In this document: in pieces, positions 1 through 10,168 of the stretch
Layout: each line of letters opens with the position of its first letter
Numbering within the stretch: the stretch's first letter is position 1
Assembly: GCF_902170305.1 (NCBI RefSeq)
Contig: NZ_CABHWW010000023.1
Location: 186,001 to 250,000, forward strand
From: Yersinia alsatica
GTDB lineage: Bacteria; Pseudomonadota; Gammaproteobacteria; Enterobacterales; Enterobacteriaceae
DNA: 64,000 bases
Direction: 5' to 3'
Program-made: the position numbers and the translations under genes
Notes under the pieces: generated by a model
Seen by the model: only the letters and a program-made list of their open reading frames with translations
Database searches by the model: none
Told to the model about the DNA's origin: nothing

Positions 1-1124
1 AAAACGATAGCTTTAATAAGAAGGCCAATATGTATATCTGAATGGAGAGTTATTTAATGGGATGTGAGTTTTTATACTAAATTCACCCGTTTTAATTACG
101 TCGTTATCTATATAGGACGAATTCTAAGGTAGAATGACAGGACAATTCCTACGCTATTTCATCGTAATAGTCTTACCCTTCGCCAGACGTTTCGACAGAA
201 AACATCAGTCTTTCTAATACGAATGTGAGGAATAATAGATATTTTCTTTATTTAAATTAATTTGTTACGTTAGTTTTTTATGCTGCTGGTGTTGATTTTA
301 ATGAAATAAAGAACTGATAATTAATTTGATTGTGGTGCGAGTAAGTGATGGTTTGCCTTAGGGCGAATGTAACGATGGTTTCTTAACTTTATGATAACAA
401 ATGTAAATGAATTCTAAATAAAAGCTAAGTAATGCTTGTTCTATTGTCCGATTTATTGATTCTTCAGACAAAATTGACTAAGCGAACAGAATATAAAGAC
501 AGCACCGCACTCCTTTTTATAAAAAATGAAACGCAGTCTAAAACTATGCTAATCACCGGATGGTTACTGGCTATAAGGGGAGCAATATAAGGTGTTTGAG
601 GTAAAGAAATAGATAATTTTTATAAGATATGGACTATTTTTATTTGTAGTGCTTATAAATTACAACGTATTGAATTTAAAGAATAAATTTTTTTGTTTTT
701 TACTGGTTTAATCTTTAATACTAGACCATAGAATTATGGTGTGCAAGTGAGCATATGTTCTTATTCATTCCTGCTTTATTGAATGAGCTCACATACTGTA
801 ATTACCTTAAATGTCCTATTTAAGAAAAACAGATTTCTATGCTAACTGGGTGACTTTTAAGTAGTGAATTAAACTGGCAAATAGTTCGTTGAATATAGTA
901 AATGATGATTTCGATCACTATTACAAAATTCTGATGTATGTGATAATTTTTGCAACAATTTACACATTGTAAGATTTGGTCTACTTTCCCGACATTATGC
1001 AATAGTTTTAAAGGAAGCTATCATAACTATGTATTTATATTGATAAGTGGGTCCAGGTGAATCTGTTTGTAGGATAAGCAGAATCTACATTCAACTTAAT
1101 TTATCCAATGTCATTGAGAACATC
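1..1124. other. AT-rich intergenic region, no gene seen
   Basis: No reading frame here looks coding; the longest is a 60-codon minus-strand frame with unconvincing composition. A short perfect inverted repeat (accata-gaat-tatggt, about 726-741) is visible. The promoter of the downstream arginine genes presumably lies in the right half, but I could not pick convincing -35/-10 or ArgR boxes. Confidence 0.6.
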
Positions 1125-2633
1125 ATGGCCAATTCATCTACGAATAAATTATCTTTACCGGCCCTAACGTCATTAGTGGTCGGTTCAATGATCGGGGCCG
1201 GTATATTTTCATTACCAGCAACTTTCGGGCGGGCAACAGGTGGCTTTGGTGCACTTATTGCCTGGTGTATTGCTGGGGGTGGGATGTTAATGCTGGCTTT
1301 TGTTTTCCAAACATTAGCTCAGCGCAAACCTAATCTTGATTCCGGTGTATTCATTTACGCAAAAGAAGGCTTCGGGGATTATCTTGGTTTCGCTTCTGCA
1401 TTAGGTTTCTGGGCCGGTACTTGTATTGGTAACGTCTCTTACTTTGTACTTATCAAATCAACACTAGGGGCATTCTTCCCAATATTTGGTGACGGTAATA
1501 CCATTCCCGCTGTATTAGTGGCCTCCGTTATTTTATGGGGATTCCATATCCTGATATTGCGGGGCGTTAAAGAGGCGGCAGCGATTAATACTATTGCCAC
1601 CTTCGCTAAAATCATTCCCATTTTCATTTTCGTCATCGTGCTGATTTTTGCCTTTAAAGGTGATGTATTTGCACTGAACTTCTGGGGTACGCCGGATGTC
1701 GTTAAAAGCGTCGATTTATCCCACTTGAATGATTATGGCTATGTCGGTCATGCGGCGGCAGTTATGGCACCAGTGGTAGAGCCTGAGTCCTTATTCTCTC
1801 AAGTACGAAGCACGATGCTGGTCACCGTATTTGTGTTCTTAGGGATTGAAGGGGCGAGTGTTTATTCACGTTATGCCAAAGAACGTAGCCATGTTGGTAT
1901 TGCGACTGTCCTCGGCTTTATTGGGGTTCTATGTCTGTTAGTGCTGATCACCATGCTGTCTTACGGTGTGCTGTTGCGCCCAGATCTGGCGGCATTACGC
2001 CAACCATCAATGGCCGGTGTCTTGGAAGCTATCGTCGGGCGTTGGGGCGCAATCTTCATCAGCATAGGTCTAATTATTTCGGTATTAGGGGCTTATTTAT
2101 CTTGGTCACTGCTGGCAGCGGAAGTGCTGTTCTCGGCGGCTAAGAGTAAAAGCATGCCGAGAGTATTCGCCACTGAGAACAGCAATGCTGTGCCTTCAGC
2201 TGCGGTATGGCTGACCAATATCTTTATTCAAGTGTTCTTAATTCTGACACTGTTTACTGATTATGCTTTCCAATTGGCATTGGAATTAACCAGCTCGTTA
2301 ACCTTGATCCCTTATTTGTTAGTTGGGGCTTACGGATTAAAACTGGCCTGGACCGGTGAGACTTACGAAACCAATGCACGTGGTCACCGTAAAGATCTTA
2401 TTTTTGCCCTTATTGCGACTTTCTATTCCGCACTGATGATTTACGCGGGCGGTCTGAAATACTTGCTGCTGTCGGCCATTATCTATGGTCCCGGCACCAT
2501 CTTGTACTTGATTGCCAAACGTGAACAGCATCAAAAAGCCTTTAATACCTACGAAAGAATACTGTTTATCGTGCTTATTGTGGCGGCGGTTATTGCGCTT
2601 TACAGCATCTTCACCGGAATTATCACCATATAA
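1125..2633 (+). CDS. arcD: Arginine/ornithine antiporter, APC family
   Basis: Inner-membrane amino-acid antiporter of the APC superfamily, about 502 aa with 12-13 hydrophobic segments. The start at 1125 (MANSSTNKLSLPALTSLVVG) places the typical first helix SMIGAGIFSLP right at the N-terminus; the GTG at 1047 would add 26 unlikely residues. It lies 15 bp upstream of arginine deiminase in the same direction, which supports arginine import in exchange for ornithine (or citrulline) rather than another amino acid. ArcD exchange is established for the family; the precise substrate here is inferred from the neighbour. No arcB or arcC is in the window. Confidence 0.85.
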   Translation: MANSSTNKLSLPALTSLVVGSMIGAGIFSLPATFGRATGGFGALIAWCIAGGGMLMLAFVFQTLAQRKPNLDSGVFIYAKEGFGDYLGFASALGFWAGTCIGNVSYFVLIKSTLGAFFPIFGDGNTIPAVLVASVILWGFHILILRGVKEAAAINTIATFAKIIPIFIFVIVLIFAFKGDVFALNFWGTPDVVKSVDLSHLNDYGYVGHAAAVMAPVVEPESLFSQVRSTMLVTVFVFLGIEGASVYSRYAKERSHVGIATVLGFIGVLCLLVLITMLSYGVLLRPDLAALRQPSMAGVLEAIVGRWGAIFISIGLIISVLGAYLSWSLLAAEVLFSAAKSKSMPRVFATENSNAVPSAAVWLTNIFIQVFLILTLFTDYAFQLALELTSSLTLIPYLLVGAYGLKLAWTGETYETNARGHRKDLIFALIATFYSALMIYAGGLKYLLLSAIIYGPGTILYLIAKREQHQKAFNTYERILFIVLIVAAVIALYSIFTGIITI

Positions 2634-2648
2634 TTTATTGGAGTTCTT

Positions 2649-3932
2649 ATGTCAGATAAAGCTAAGAAAACTCACGCCAAAACTAAGTTTGGTGTTCACT
2701 CTGAAGTCGGGAAGTTGCATAAAGTGATGGTTTGCGCCCCCGGTCGCGCCCATAACCGCCTGACCCCAAGTAATTGCGATGAATTATTATTTGATGATGT
2801 TCTGTGGGTAGAAAGAGCAAAACGCGACCATTTTGATTTTATGACCAAAATGCGTGAGCGCGGTGTGGATGTGGTTGAAATGCATAATTTGCTGGCGGAA
2901 ACACTGGATAATCCAGTGGCGAAAAAGTGGATTCTGGACCAACAAATAGTGCCTAACGAAGTGTCATTAGGTATTTTGCACGAAACACGTAGTTATCTCG
3001 AAAGCCTGACATCACGCGTATTGGCTGAAGTACTGATCGGTGGGTTGTCTACCACTGAACTGCATAAAGACGGTAAATGTGACAAAGAAGAACTGAAGCT
3101 GATCCGCGAAGCGGTTGGCATCACGGAATATCTGTTGCCACCGCTGCCGAATACCCTTTATACCCGCGATACCACTTGCTGGATTTATGGCGGTGTGACA
3201 CTGAATCCACTGTATTGGCCAGCCCGTCATGAAGAGACCATTCTGACGACCGCCATCTATAAATTCCACCCAGATTTTGGCGATGCGAATGTGAAAGTTT
3301 GGTGGGGTGACCCAACACAGCACCACGGCACTGCGACACTGGAAGGCGGTGACGTCATGCCGATTGGCAATAAAACGGTGTTAATTGGCATGAGTGAGCG
3401 CACCTCTCATCAGGCCATTACTCAGTTGGCTCAATCACTGTTTAAAAATAGTGAAGGGCAAGTTGAGCGCGTCATGATTGCCGCAATGCCAAAACTGCGT
3501 GCCGCAATGCACTTGGACACGGTATTTACTTTCTGCGACCGCGATGTCGTCACTCTCTACCCGGCGATTGTGAATCAAATCCAAACCTTCTCACTGCGTC
3601 CAGATAAAGGCCCAACCGGCATTAAATTAAGTCGCGATAAAGGCACTTTTGTTGAAGCCGTCGCTGGGGCGTTGAACCTGAAAAAACTGCGTGTGGTTGA
3701 GACCGAAGGCAATGATTACGATACGGAACGCCAGCAATGGGACAGCGGTAATAACATGGTCGCCCTGTCACCTGGTGTGGTAATGGCTTATGACCGCAAT
3801 ACCAAAACCAACACCCAGTTGCGTAAAGAAGGGGTGGAAGTAATTGAAATTGTTGGCAGTGAATTAGGCCGTGGGCGCGGGGGCGGTCACTGCATGACAT
3901 GCCCGATTACCCGAGATGCCGTTGACTACTAA
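2649..3932 (+). CDS. arcA: Arginine deiminase
   Basis: Cytoplasmic enzyme hydrolysing arginine to citrulline and ammonia. The 427-aa length fits the family. The C-terminus carries the catalytic-cysteine motif [13 protein letters not shown], and the middle holds the guanidine-modifying fold signatures ([18 protein letters not shown]). The ATG follows the antiporter stop by 15 bp with a GGAG ribosome site, so the two genes form an operon. The usual partners, ornithine carbamoyltransferase and carbamate kinase, do not follow. The pathway therefore either continues elsewhere in the genome or serves mainly for ammonia release and acid resistance (inference). Confidence 0.95.
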   Translation: MSDKAKKTHAKTKFGVHSEVGKLHKVMVCAPGRAHNRLTPSNCDELLFDDVLWVERAKRDHFDFMTKMRERGVDVVEMHNLLAETLDNPVAKKWILDQQIVPNEVSLGILHETRSYLESLTSRVLAEVLIGGLSTTELHKDGKCDKEELKLIREAVGITEYLLPPLPNTLYTRDTTCWIYGGVTLNPLYWPARHEETILTTAIYKFHPDFGDANVKVWWGDPTQHHGTATLEGGDVMPIGNKTVLIGMSERTSHQAITQLAQSLFKNSEGQVERVMIAAMPKLRAAMHLDTVFTFCDRDVVTLYPAIVNQIQTFSLRPDKGPTGIKLSRDKGTFVEAVAGALNLKKLRVVETEGNDYDTERQQWDSGNNMVALSPGVVMAYDRNTKTNTQLRKEGVEVIEIVGSELGRGRGGGHCMTCPITRDAVDY

Positions 3933-4020
3933 TCCCCTCTGTACTTGAAGCCGCAGGGAGTTAGTTCGCTACCTGCCGCTCCAATGACTCTGAGGATAGA
4001 TAGAGTTGCTCTTAAAAAAA

Positions 4021-4067
4021 ATAGCCGATAGTGAATAGCAAAATAACGCTATTTTACTATCGGCTAT
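4021..4067. terminator. Long nested hairpin after arcA
   Basis: A 12-bp outer stem (atagccgatagt/actatcggctat) encloses a 6-bp inner stem (aatagc/gctatt). On the minus strand it is followed by a T-run (complement of aaaaaaa just left), so it would work best as a minus-strand terminator. On the plus strand the tail is only weakly T-rich. It probably ends or insulates the arcDA transcript. Confidence 0.55.
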
Positions 4068-4174
4068 CTGTGTCTATCCCCTATGTAATGGGTGGCGAGG
4101 GATGGTCGAAACAGGACGTTAACTTATTTTATTAATACTGAAATGTGGTGTGCTGAGATGAAAAGGACTGTCGA

Positions 4175-4408
4175 GTGAAATACGTTTATGCGGTGTGCTT
4201 CGTGCTTATTGTGGTTCTGACCACACTGTTCGCGTTCCAAAATAGTGGTGCGGTGAACTTATCTCTACTTTTCACGCAAATAACACTACCCATTTCTGTA
4301 CTAATTGTGCTGATCTATTTTTTAGGGATGTTTACAGGGGGATTATTAGTCACACTGATAAGAGCGCTGTTGCGCCGTATGTCACAGAAAACAGATAACA
4401 AAGTGTGA
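4175..4408 (+). CDS. Small LapA-domain (DUF1049) membrane protein
   Basis: A 77-aa protein with two transmembrane helices (residues about 4-21 and 38-65) and a basic C-terminus, matching LapA/YciS-type proteins in size and pattern (FAFQNSGAVNL between the helices). In E. coli, LapA acts with LapB in control of lipopolysaccharide synthesis; whether this extra copy does so is unknown. The start is GTG at 4175, with AAGGA about 8 bases upstream. It lies 50 bp before the efflux operon on the same strand and may be co-transcribed. Confidence 0.6.
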   Translation: MKYVYAVCFVLIVVLTTLFAFQNSGAVNLSLLFTQITLPISVLIVLIYFLGMFTGGLLVTLIRALLRRMSQKTDNKV

Positions 4409-4458
4409 ATAACTAATCTGCAATAATTTTTGAAAATCTGACTCAACGAGATCTTATA

Positions 4459-5541
4459 GTGAAGATAAAAACAGTAATCACTCTGCTATTAACGTTTCTT
4501 CTCGCTGCTTGCGACAGAACTCCCCCAGAAGTCGTGGAAAGTGTGCGTCCGGTAAAAATATTTACCGTCGAAGACGGTGGGCAAAATGGAACTCGTTATT
4601 TCCCGGCCCGGCTGCAAGCTGGCGATGAAACCCAGCTCTCCTTTAAACGCAGCGGGCAACTACAACAGTTGCTGGTTCGCGAAGGTGAGCAGGTCAAAAA
4701 AGGCCAGAGAATTGCCATGCTCAATGATACTGATCTGAATTTGCGGGTCAGGGATCGCCAGTCGAGCTTTAATCTGGCGCGGGATCAGTTTAACCGCTTC
4801 AATACATTGCAAGGGCAAAGAGCCGTTTCTCGTGCCGAGCTAGACGTGCGCCGCGCTGAGATGGAGTCTGCCCGTGCAGCGTTAGAAATTGCCCAAAAAG
4901 AACTCAGTGATGCCACCATTACCGCGCCTTTTGACGGCATTATTGCCAATGTTAATGTGCGCAACCATCAGGTTATGGCCCCAGGTCAGCCGGTGGCAAC
5001 CTTGAGCGCATTGGATACGCTGGATGTGGTATTCAGTGTGCCAGAGCGTCTGTTTACAACTTTGGACATCAGCAATCGTAATTACAAGCCAACGGTATTA
5101 CTTAACCATCTGCCGGGGCGTGAATTTATTGCTGAATATAAAGAACATACCACGTCAACAACCTCTGCTTCCCAGACCTTCCAGGTGACGTTGACCATGA
5201 AACGCCCACCGGATATGCCATTACTTTCAGGTATCAGTGGGCGGGTAAGAATCAATTCCGGCAATCTGTCTGGCACTGACCACCCGACCATCGTGGTGCC
5301 TGTGGAAGCGGTATTCAATCCTGACAGTACCCAGTTGAATGATGCACGGGTTTGGGTCATTAAAAATGATGATGGCCAGATGCATGTAGAAGAACGCAGC
5401 GTTCAGGTTGGTCAGCTCACCGCAAACGGCATTCAAATCACTTCCGGGTTGGCTGATGGCGAACAAATCGTCTCCGCAGGTACCGGCGAGCTTCGCCCAA
5501 ATCAAGTCGTTCGGGCTTGGGTACGTGAGCGGGGTCTCTAA
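4459..5541 (+). CDS. RND efflux periplasmic adaptor (membrane fusion lipoprotein)
   Basis: A 360-aa AcrA/MexA-type adaptor linking an RND pump to an outer-membrane channel. The N-terminal signal ends in the lipobox LAAC (residues about 15-18), predicting a lipoprotein. A biotinyl-lipoyl half-motif (QLLVREGEQVKKGQRIAMLN), a helical hairpin (about 90-140), the second half-motif (ATITAPFDGIIANVNV) and beta-barrel domains follow in the usual order. The start is GTG at 4459. The stop overlaps the pump ATG (TAATG), so translation is coupled. No outer-membrane factor gene follows, so TolC is the likely partner. Substrates cannot be read from sequence. Confidence 0.88.
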   Translation: MKIKTVITLLLTFLLAACDRTPPEVVESVRPVKIFTVEDGGQNGTRYFPARLQAGDETQLSFKRSGQLQQLLVREGEQVKKGQRIAMLNDTDLNLRVRDRQSSFNLARDQFNRFNTLQGQRAVSRAELDVRRAEMESARAALEIAQKELSDATITAPFDGIIANVNVRNHQVMAPGQPVATLSALDTLDVVFSVPERLFTTLDISNRNYKPTVLLNHLPGREFIAEYKEHTTSTTSASQTFQVTLTMKRPPDMPLLSGISGRVRINSGNLSGTDHPTIVVPVEAVFNPDSTQLNDARVWVIKNDDGQMHVEERSVQVGQLTANGIQITSGLADGEQIVSAGTGELRPNQVVRAWVRERGL

Positions 5542-8500
5542 TGAAGCTGACTGATAATTTCATCAATAATAATACCCGTATCTGGCTAACGATTCTGTTG
5601 CTGGGTATTGGTGGCATTATTGCCTATCTCAATATAGGCAGGCTGGAAGACCCGGCCTTTACCATCAAAACGGCGGTGGTTGTTACCCGCTATGATGGCG
5701 CTTCGGCGCAGCAAGTTGAGGAGGAAGTGACGTTACCCCTGGAAAATGCCATTCAGGAGCTCTCTTCTGTTGATGATGTCACTTCAATTTCTAGCGCAGG
5801 TTTATCGCAAATAACCATTAATATCCGCGCGCAGTATGGCGCGAATGAGTTACCGCAAATTTGGGATGAATTGCGGCGCAAGATAAATGACAACAGTGTG
5901 CGTCTGCCACCTGGAGCCAGTGCTCCGATGGTCAATGACGACTTTGGTGATGTGTACGGCTTCTTCTTCTCACTGACCGGTGATGGCTACAGTAATCAGG
6001 ATTTACGTAATTTCGCCGAGCAGCTGCGGCGTGAATTGGTTCTGGTGCCTGGGGTCGGTAAAGTGGGGATTGTCGGTATTCTGCCAGAAGAAGTTCAGGT
6101 AGAAATTTCCCGCGCCCAGATGACGGCAGCGGGTATTACGCCGCAACAGCTATCTGATTTGCTTAGCCGCCAGAATGTGGTGTCCGATGCCGGTCAGCTA
6201 CAGGTGGGCAGTGAGTCGATTCGTTTGCATCCCACCGGCGAATTCCAAAACGTACAAGAGCTGGGGAACTTACTGGTTAGCCAGCCCGGTAGCCCAAAAA
6301 GCGTCTATCTCCGTGATATCGCGACGGTGACACAAGGTTTTGGTCATTCTCCCACCAATATTTATCGCGCTAATGGTAAGCCTGCACTGGCTCTGGGCAT
6401 CTCCTTCGCCCCGAACGTCAACGTTGTTAATGTGGGTAATGCCATAAAAGCCCGGCTGGCACAGCTGGACGGTGAGCGCCCGTCAGGCATGCATATCAAT
6501 GTGTTCTATGACCAGTCCCATGAAGTTGAAGGGGCGGTAAATGGCTTTATTCTTAACTTCCTGCTGGCACTGCTCATTGTTGTTGTCACCCTGCTGATTT
6601 TTATGGGGGTACGCAGCGGTGTGGTGATTGCCATCTCGCTGGCACTTAACGTCCTCGGCACCTTGCTGATTATGTGGCTATTTAATATTGAGCTACAGCG
6701 AGTGTCATTAGGGGCATTAATTATTGCGCTCAGTATGTTGGTGGATAACGCCATTGTGGTGGTGGAAGGGATAGTTGTGGGCCGCCAGCGCGGCGAAAGC
6801 ATCTTTACTGCTATCAGCAATGTGGTGAAGCGCTCAATGATGCCACTATTGGGTGCCACTGTTATTGCCATTCTGGCCTTTGCACCTATCGGTCTGTCCA
6901 ATGATGCTACTGGCGAATACTGTAAATCATTATTCCAGGTGTTATTGATCTCGCTGATGCTGAGTTGGTTTACAGCATTGACGCTAACGCCCGTCTTTGC
7001 CAAGTGGGCATTCCAGAGCCAGAAACCCGCGCAGGAAGAGGCTGATAAGCCCGTCAAACAACCTTATGATGGTTGGCTGTTCCGCTATTATCGTGTGATT
7101 CTGAATAAGTTACTGCAACACCGCACTGTTACTTTGGTGCTGTTGGCGGCGTTGTTGGCGGCATCGGTAGTTGGGTTTGGCAATGTGCGCCAAAGCTTCT
7201 TCCCGCCATCCAACACGCCAATCTTCTTTGTTGATATCTGGCTGCCCTATGGTACGGACATTGGCTATACCGAAGAGGTGGCGAACAAAGTTGAGCAGTA
7301 TATCAAGCAGCAAAAAGGGGTGGCTGACACCATGGCGACGATTGGTCAGGGCGCGATGCGCTTTATGCTGACCTACAATGCCCAGCGTCACTATCCTAAC
7401 TATGCGCAGGTTATGGTTCGTACCGATCAACTCGACCAAATACCGGGTTTGATTGATGAAATTGAATCCTATATGCATGACGAATACCCACAAGTTGATG
7501 CGCAGATAAAACGCATCATGTTTGGGCCGTCAAACAACAGTTCCATTGAGGCCCGCTTTGTTGGCCCAGACCCAGAGGTTCTGCGCTCACTGGCTGCGCA
7601 AGCGGAGAAAGCGATCATTGCAGATCCCATGGCTGATGGTGCAAGGCATGACTGGCAGGATCGTAGCAAAATGATCCGGCCACAATTCTCCGACTATCTG
7701 GGCCGCGAGCTGGGGGTAGATAAACGCGAGGTTGATGGCACGTTGCGCATGAGCTTTGGTGGCTTGCCGGTGGGGCTATACCGTGATGGTACCCGCTTGA
7801 TACCGATTGTGCTGCGAACGCCTGATTCCGAGCGACTCAATGCTGAACGACTCAATGATGTGATGGTGTGGAGCCAGGCTCGTCAGGCCTTTATCCCAAT
7901 TGATAACGTCGTCACCAGCTTTGAAACCGAGTGGGAAGATCCGTTGATTATGCGCCTGGATCGCAAGCGCACACTGACAGTACAAACTGATCCGACCCAA
8001 CAGGGTGGAGAGACGTCGGCGGAGCTATTGCAGCGCATCAGACCGGGGGTCGAGGCGGTTAAGTTGCCGCGTGGCTATGAACTTGAATGGGGCGGCGACT
8101 ACGAAAGTACCAAGGAAGCTCAACGTGGGATCTTCATCAGTTTACCTATCGCATTCTTGATTATGTTTGTGGTGACTGTATTGATGTTCAGCTCCGTGCG
8201 TAATGCGCTGGCGATCTGGCTGACAGTCCCCTTGGCATTGATTGGTGTGACCGTGGGCTTCTTGCTTACCGGTATTCCATTCGGTTTTATGGCCTTGTTG
8301 GGGCTATTAAGTTTGAGTGGGATGTTGATTCGTAACGGTATTGTGTTGGTAGAAGAGATCGGCTTGCAGCGGCAGGAAAAACCGCTGCGCGAGGCGATTA
8401 TTGATGCATCTACCGCACGTCTGCGGCCAATCATGCTGACAGCATTTACCACTGTACTGGGGCTGGCACCGCTGCTGAGTGATGCCTTCTTCCAGAGTAT

Positions 8501-8627
8501 GGCGGTGGTTATTATGTTCGGCCTGGGCTTTGCAACCGTGCTGACATTGCTGGTGTTGCCAGTGATTTACAGCAGTATGAACCCAGAACCTAAAGAAAAA
8601 GTGCATGATGAGCCGGTGAGTGAATAA
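5541..8627 (+). CDS. RND efflux pump inner-membrane subunit
   Basis: A 1028-aa proton-driven transporter of the HAE-like RND family: helix 1, large periplasmic loop, helices 2-6, second loop and helices 8-12 are all recognisable, so it is full length. In helix 4 the usual Asp-Asp proton-relay pair reads Asp-Asn (MLVDNAIVVVEG). In helix 10 the usual Lys is replaced by Arg (GMLIRNGIVLVEE). This pattern occurs in a distinct RND subgroup and may change coupling. It is translationally coupled to the adaptor and followed by a strong terminator. The substrate is unknown. Confidence 0.88.
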   Translation: MKLTDNFINNNTRIWLTILLLGIGGIIAYLNIGRLEDPAFTIKTAVVVTRYDGASAQQVEEEVTLPLENAIQELSSVDDVTSISSAGLSQITINIRAQYGANELPQIWDELRRKINDNSVRLPPGASAPMVNDDFGDVYGFFFSLTGDGYSNQDLRNFAEQLRRELVLVPGVGKVGIVGILPEEVQVEISRAQMTAAGITPQQLSDLLSRQNVVSDAGQLQVGSESIRLHPTGEFQNVQELGNLLVSQPGSPKSVYLRDIATVTQGFGHSPTNIYRANGKPALALGISFAPNVNVVNVGNAIKARLAQLDGERPSGMHINVFYDQSHEVEGAVNGFILNFLLALLIVVVTLLIFMGVRSGVVIAISLALNVLGTLLIMWLFNIELQRVSLGALIIALSMLVDNAIVVVEGIVVGRQRGESIFTAISNVVKRSMMPLLGATVIAILAFAPIGLSNDATGEYCKSLFQVLLISLMLSWFTALTLTPVFAKWAFQSQKPAQEEADKPVKQPYDGWLFRYYRVILNKLLQHRTVTLVLLAALLAASVVGFGNVRQSFFPPSNTPIFFVDIWLPYGTDIGYTEEVANKVEQYIKQQKGVADTMATIGQGAMRFMLTYNAQRHYPNYAQVMVRTDQLDQIPGLIDEIESYMHDEYPQVDAQIKRIMFGPSNNSSIEARFVGPDPEVLRSLAAQAEKAIIADPMADGARHDWQDRSKMIRPQFSDYLGRELGVDKREVDGTLRMSFGGLPVGLYRDGTRLIPIVLRTPDSERLNAERLNDVMVWSQARQAFIPIDNVVTSFETEWEDPLIMRLDRKRTLTVQTDPTQQGGETSAELLQRIRPGVEAVKLPRGYELEWGGDYESTKEAQRGIFISLPIAFLIMFVVTVLMFSSVRNALAIWLTVPLALIGVTVGFLLTGIPFGFMALLGLLSLSGMLIRNGIVLVEEIGLQRQEKPLREAIIDASTARLRPIMLTAFTTVLGLAPLLSDAFFQSMAVVIMFGLGFATVLTLLVLPVIYSSMNPEPKEKVHDEPVSE

Positions 8628-8662
8628 CTCGCTCATCGTATCACTCAGTTTGCCGTGATCTC

Positions 8663-8692
8663 AGCAGCCCCAATTCTCGGGGCTGCTTTTTT
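8663..8692 (+). terminator. Rho-independent terminator of the RND operon
   Basis: A 9-bp perfect stem (agcagcccc/ggggctgct) with a short loop is followed by TTTTTT. It lies 36 bases after the pump stop codon. Confidence 0.9.
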
Positions 8693-8801
8693 ATTTGTGC
8701 TGCCGACAACGCCGTATGAAATAAAGCACCTTACGAAAACTTAAAACAGTAAAACCATTCTGTGCGTCACTTCTCTTCCTGCCCCTGAGAGTCAGTCTTA
8801 T

Positions 8802-8850
8802 CGTTCCAATATGAAACTTCATTCCGTTATTGATGTTTCATTATGGAACG
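8802..8850. promoter_or_regulatory. Long inverted repeat upstream of gldA-dhaKLM
   Basis: Two 16-bp arms, cgttccaatatgaaac (8802-8817) and gtttcattatggaacg (8835-8850), match as an inverted repeat except at two positions and are 17 bp apart. The repeat lies about 115 bp upstream of gldA in the 8693-8964 gap, which holds no gene. It is a candidate site for the activator DhaR (encoded at 23392-25311); that assignment is inference. Confidence 0.5.
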
Positions 8851-8964
8851 TTTTCGCTACCCATTTTCAGCTTGTTTTTTGCGCTTATAGTGGTTCCAGT
8901 TTCATCAAATTGACCCTAAAAATTATTCATTAGCACGTTATCTCTTACGCTACAGGAGCAAGGT

Positions 8965-10059
8965 ATGCTGAAAGTCATTCAATCTCCGTCTAAATATATT
9001 CAAGGTGCCAATGCACTACAGTCCATTGGCGAATTTTCTAAGTTACTGGCTAATAACTATTTTATCATCGCTGATGATTTTGTGATGAAGTTAACGGCTG
9101 ATACCGTAGGCTCAAGTCTGCAAGCCAGTGGGCTGGAAAGTCATTTCAGCCGCTTCAACGGCGAATGTTCTCGTCAGGAGATCGAGCGCCTGACCGTGGA
9201 GCTGAAAAAACACCATTGTAATGGGGTGGTGGGTATTGGTGGCGGCAAAACCCTCGATACAGCCAAAGCAATTGCTCACTATCAACACATCCCCGTGGTG
9301 GTGGTTCCGACGATTGCCTCGACTGATGCACCAACCAGCGCACTGTCAGTGATTTATACCGAACAGGGCGAATTTGCCGAATATCTGATTTACCCGAAAA
9401 ACCCAGATATCGTGCTGATGGATACTGCCATTATTGCTAAAGCACCGGTGCGTTTACTGATTGCCGGTATGGGTGATGCGCTCTCAACTTATTTTGAAGC
9501 ACAAGCCTGTTTTGATGCTAAAGCCATCAGCATGGCGGGTGGCGCATCAACTTTGGCGGCGGTCACTTTGGCGCGTTTATGCTACGAAACCTTGCTGGCA
9601 GAGGGTTATAAAGCCAAGCTGGCAGTAGAAGCCGGTGTGGTCACCGAAGCAGTTGAACGCATCATTGAAGCCAATACTTATCTAAGTGGTATTGGTTTTG
9701 AAAGTAGTGGTTTGGCGGCGGCTCATGCCATCCACAACGGCTTTACAGTTTTGGAAGAGTGCCATCACTTGTACCACGGTGAGAAGGTGGCCTTCGGCAC
9801 CTTGACGCAATTAGTGTTACAAAACAGCAGCATGGAAGAGATTGAAACGGTGCTCTCATTCTGCCAGCAATTAGGTTTACCAATTACATTGGCAGAAATG
9901 GGTGTCTCGCAGGATATCGAACGTAAAATTCGCGCGGTAGCCGAGGCCAGTTGCGCGGAAGGTGAAACCATCCACAACATGCCATTCACCGTCACGCCAG
10001 ACAGTGTTTATGCTGCAATTATTGTGGCTGACAGTTTAGGGCAGGCTTTCCTTAACTAA
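8965..10059 (+). CDS. gldA: Glycerol dehydrogenase
   Basis: NAD-dependent, metal-containing enzyme oxidising glycerol to dihydroxyacetone, 364 aa as usual for GldA. Visible signatures are the nucleotide-binding GGGKTLDTAKA motif and PTIASTDAPTSA. The metal ligands are an Asp in GMGDALSTYFEA and His residues in AAHAIHNGF and HLYHGEKVAFG. The ATG follows an AGGAG site. It is the first gene of a run leading into dhaKLM, whose kinase uses the dihydroxyacetone, so the four genes form a complete route from glycerol to dihydroxyacetone phosphate. Confidence 0.96.
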   Translation: MLKVIQSPSKYIQGANALQSIGEFSKLLANNYFIIADDFVMKLTADTVGSSLQASGLESHFSRFNGECSRQEIERLTVELKKHHCNGVVGIGGGKTLDTAKAIAHYQHIPVVVVPTIASTDAPTSALSVIYTEQGEFAEYLIYPKNPDIVLMDTAIIAKAPVRLLIAGMGDALSTYFEAQACFDAKAISMAGGASTLAAVTLARLCYETLLAEGYKAKLAVEAGVVTEAVERIIEANTYLSGIGFESSGLAAAHAIHNGFTVLEECHHLYHGEKVAFGTLTQLVLQNSSMEEIETVLSFCQQLGLPITLAEMGVSQDIERKIRAVAEASCAEGETIHNMPFTVTPDSVYAAIIVADSLGQAFLN

Positions 10060-10168
10060 TCTCGATAACAGACAAGCTGAGTGATAGATAAACTAACTGA
10101 CTGAGCTTGCCGGTGCCCCTCATCATCGGCAGCTCTATTTCCCGGCATTCCCGTTCGCGGAGCATAAA

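Noticed and set aside
820-1002. 60-codon minus-strand frame in the left gap
   Set aside because: No ribosome site and no protein-like composition; sits in AT-rich non-coding DNA.
6506-7057. 183-codon minus-strand frame inside the RND gene
   Set aside because: Antisense shadow of the conserved membrane segments of the pump.
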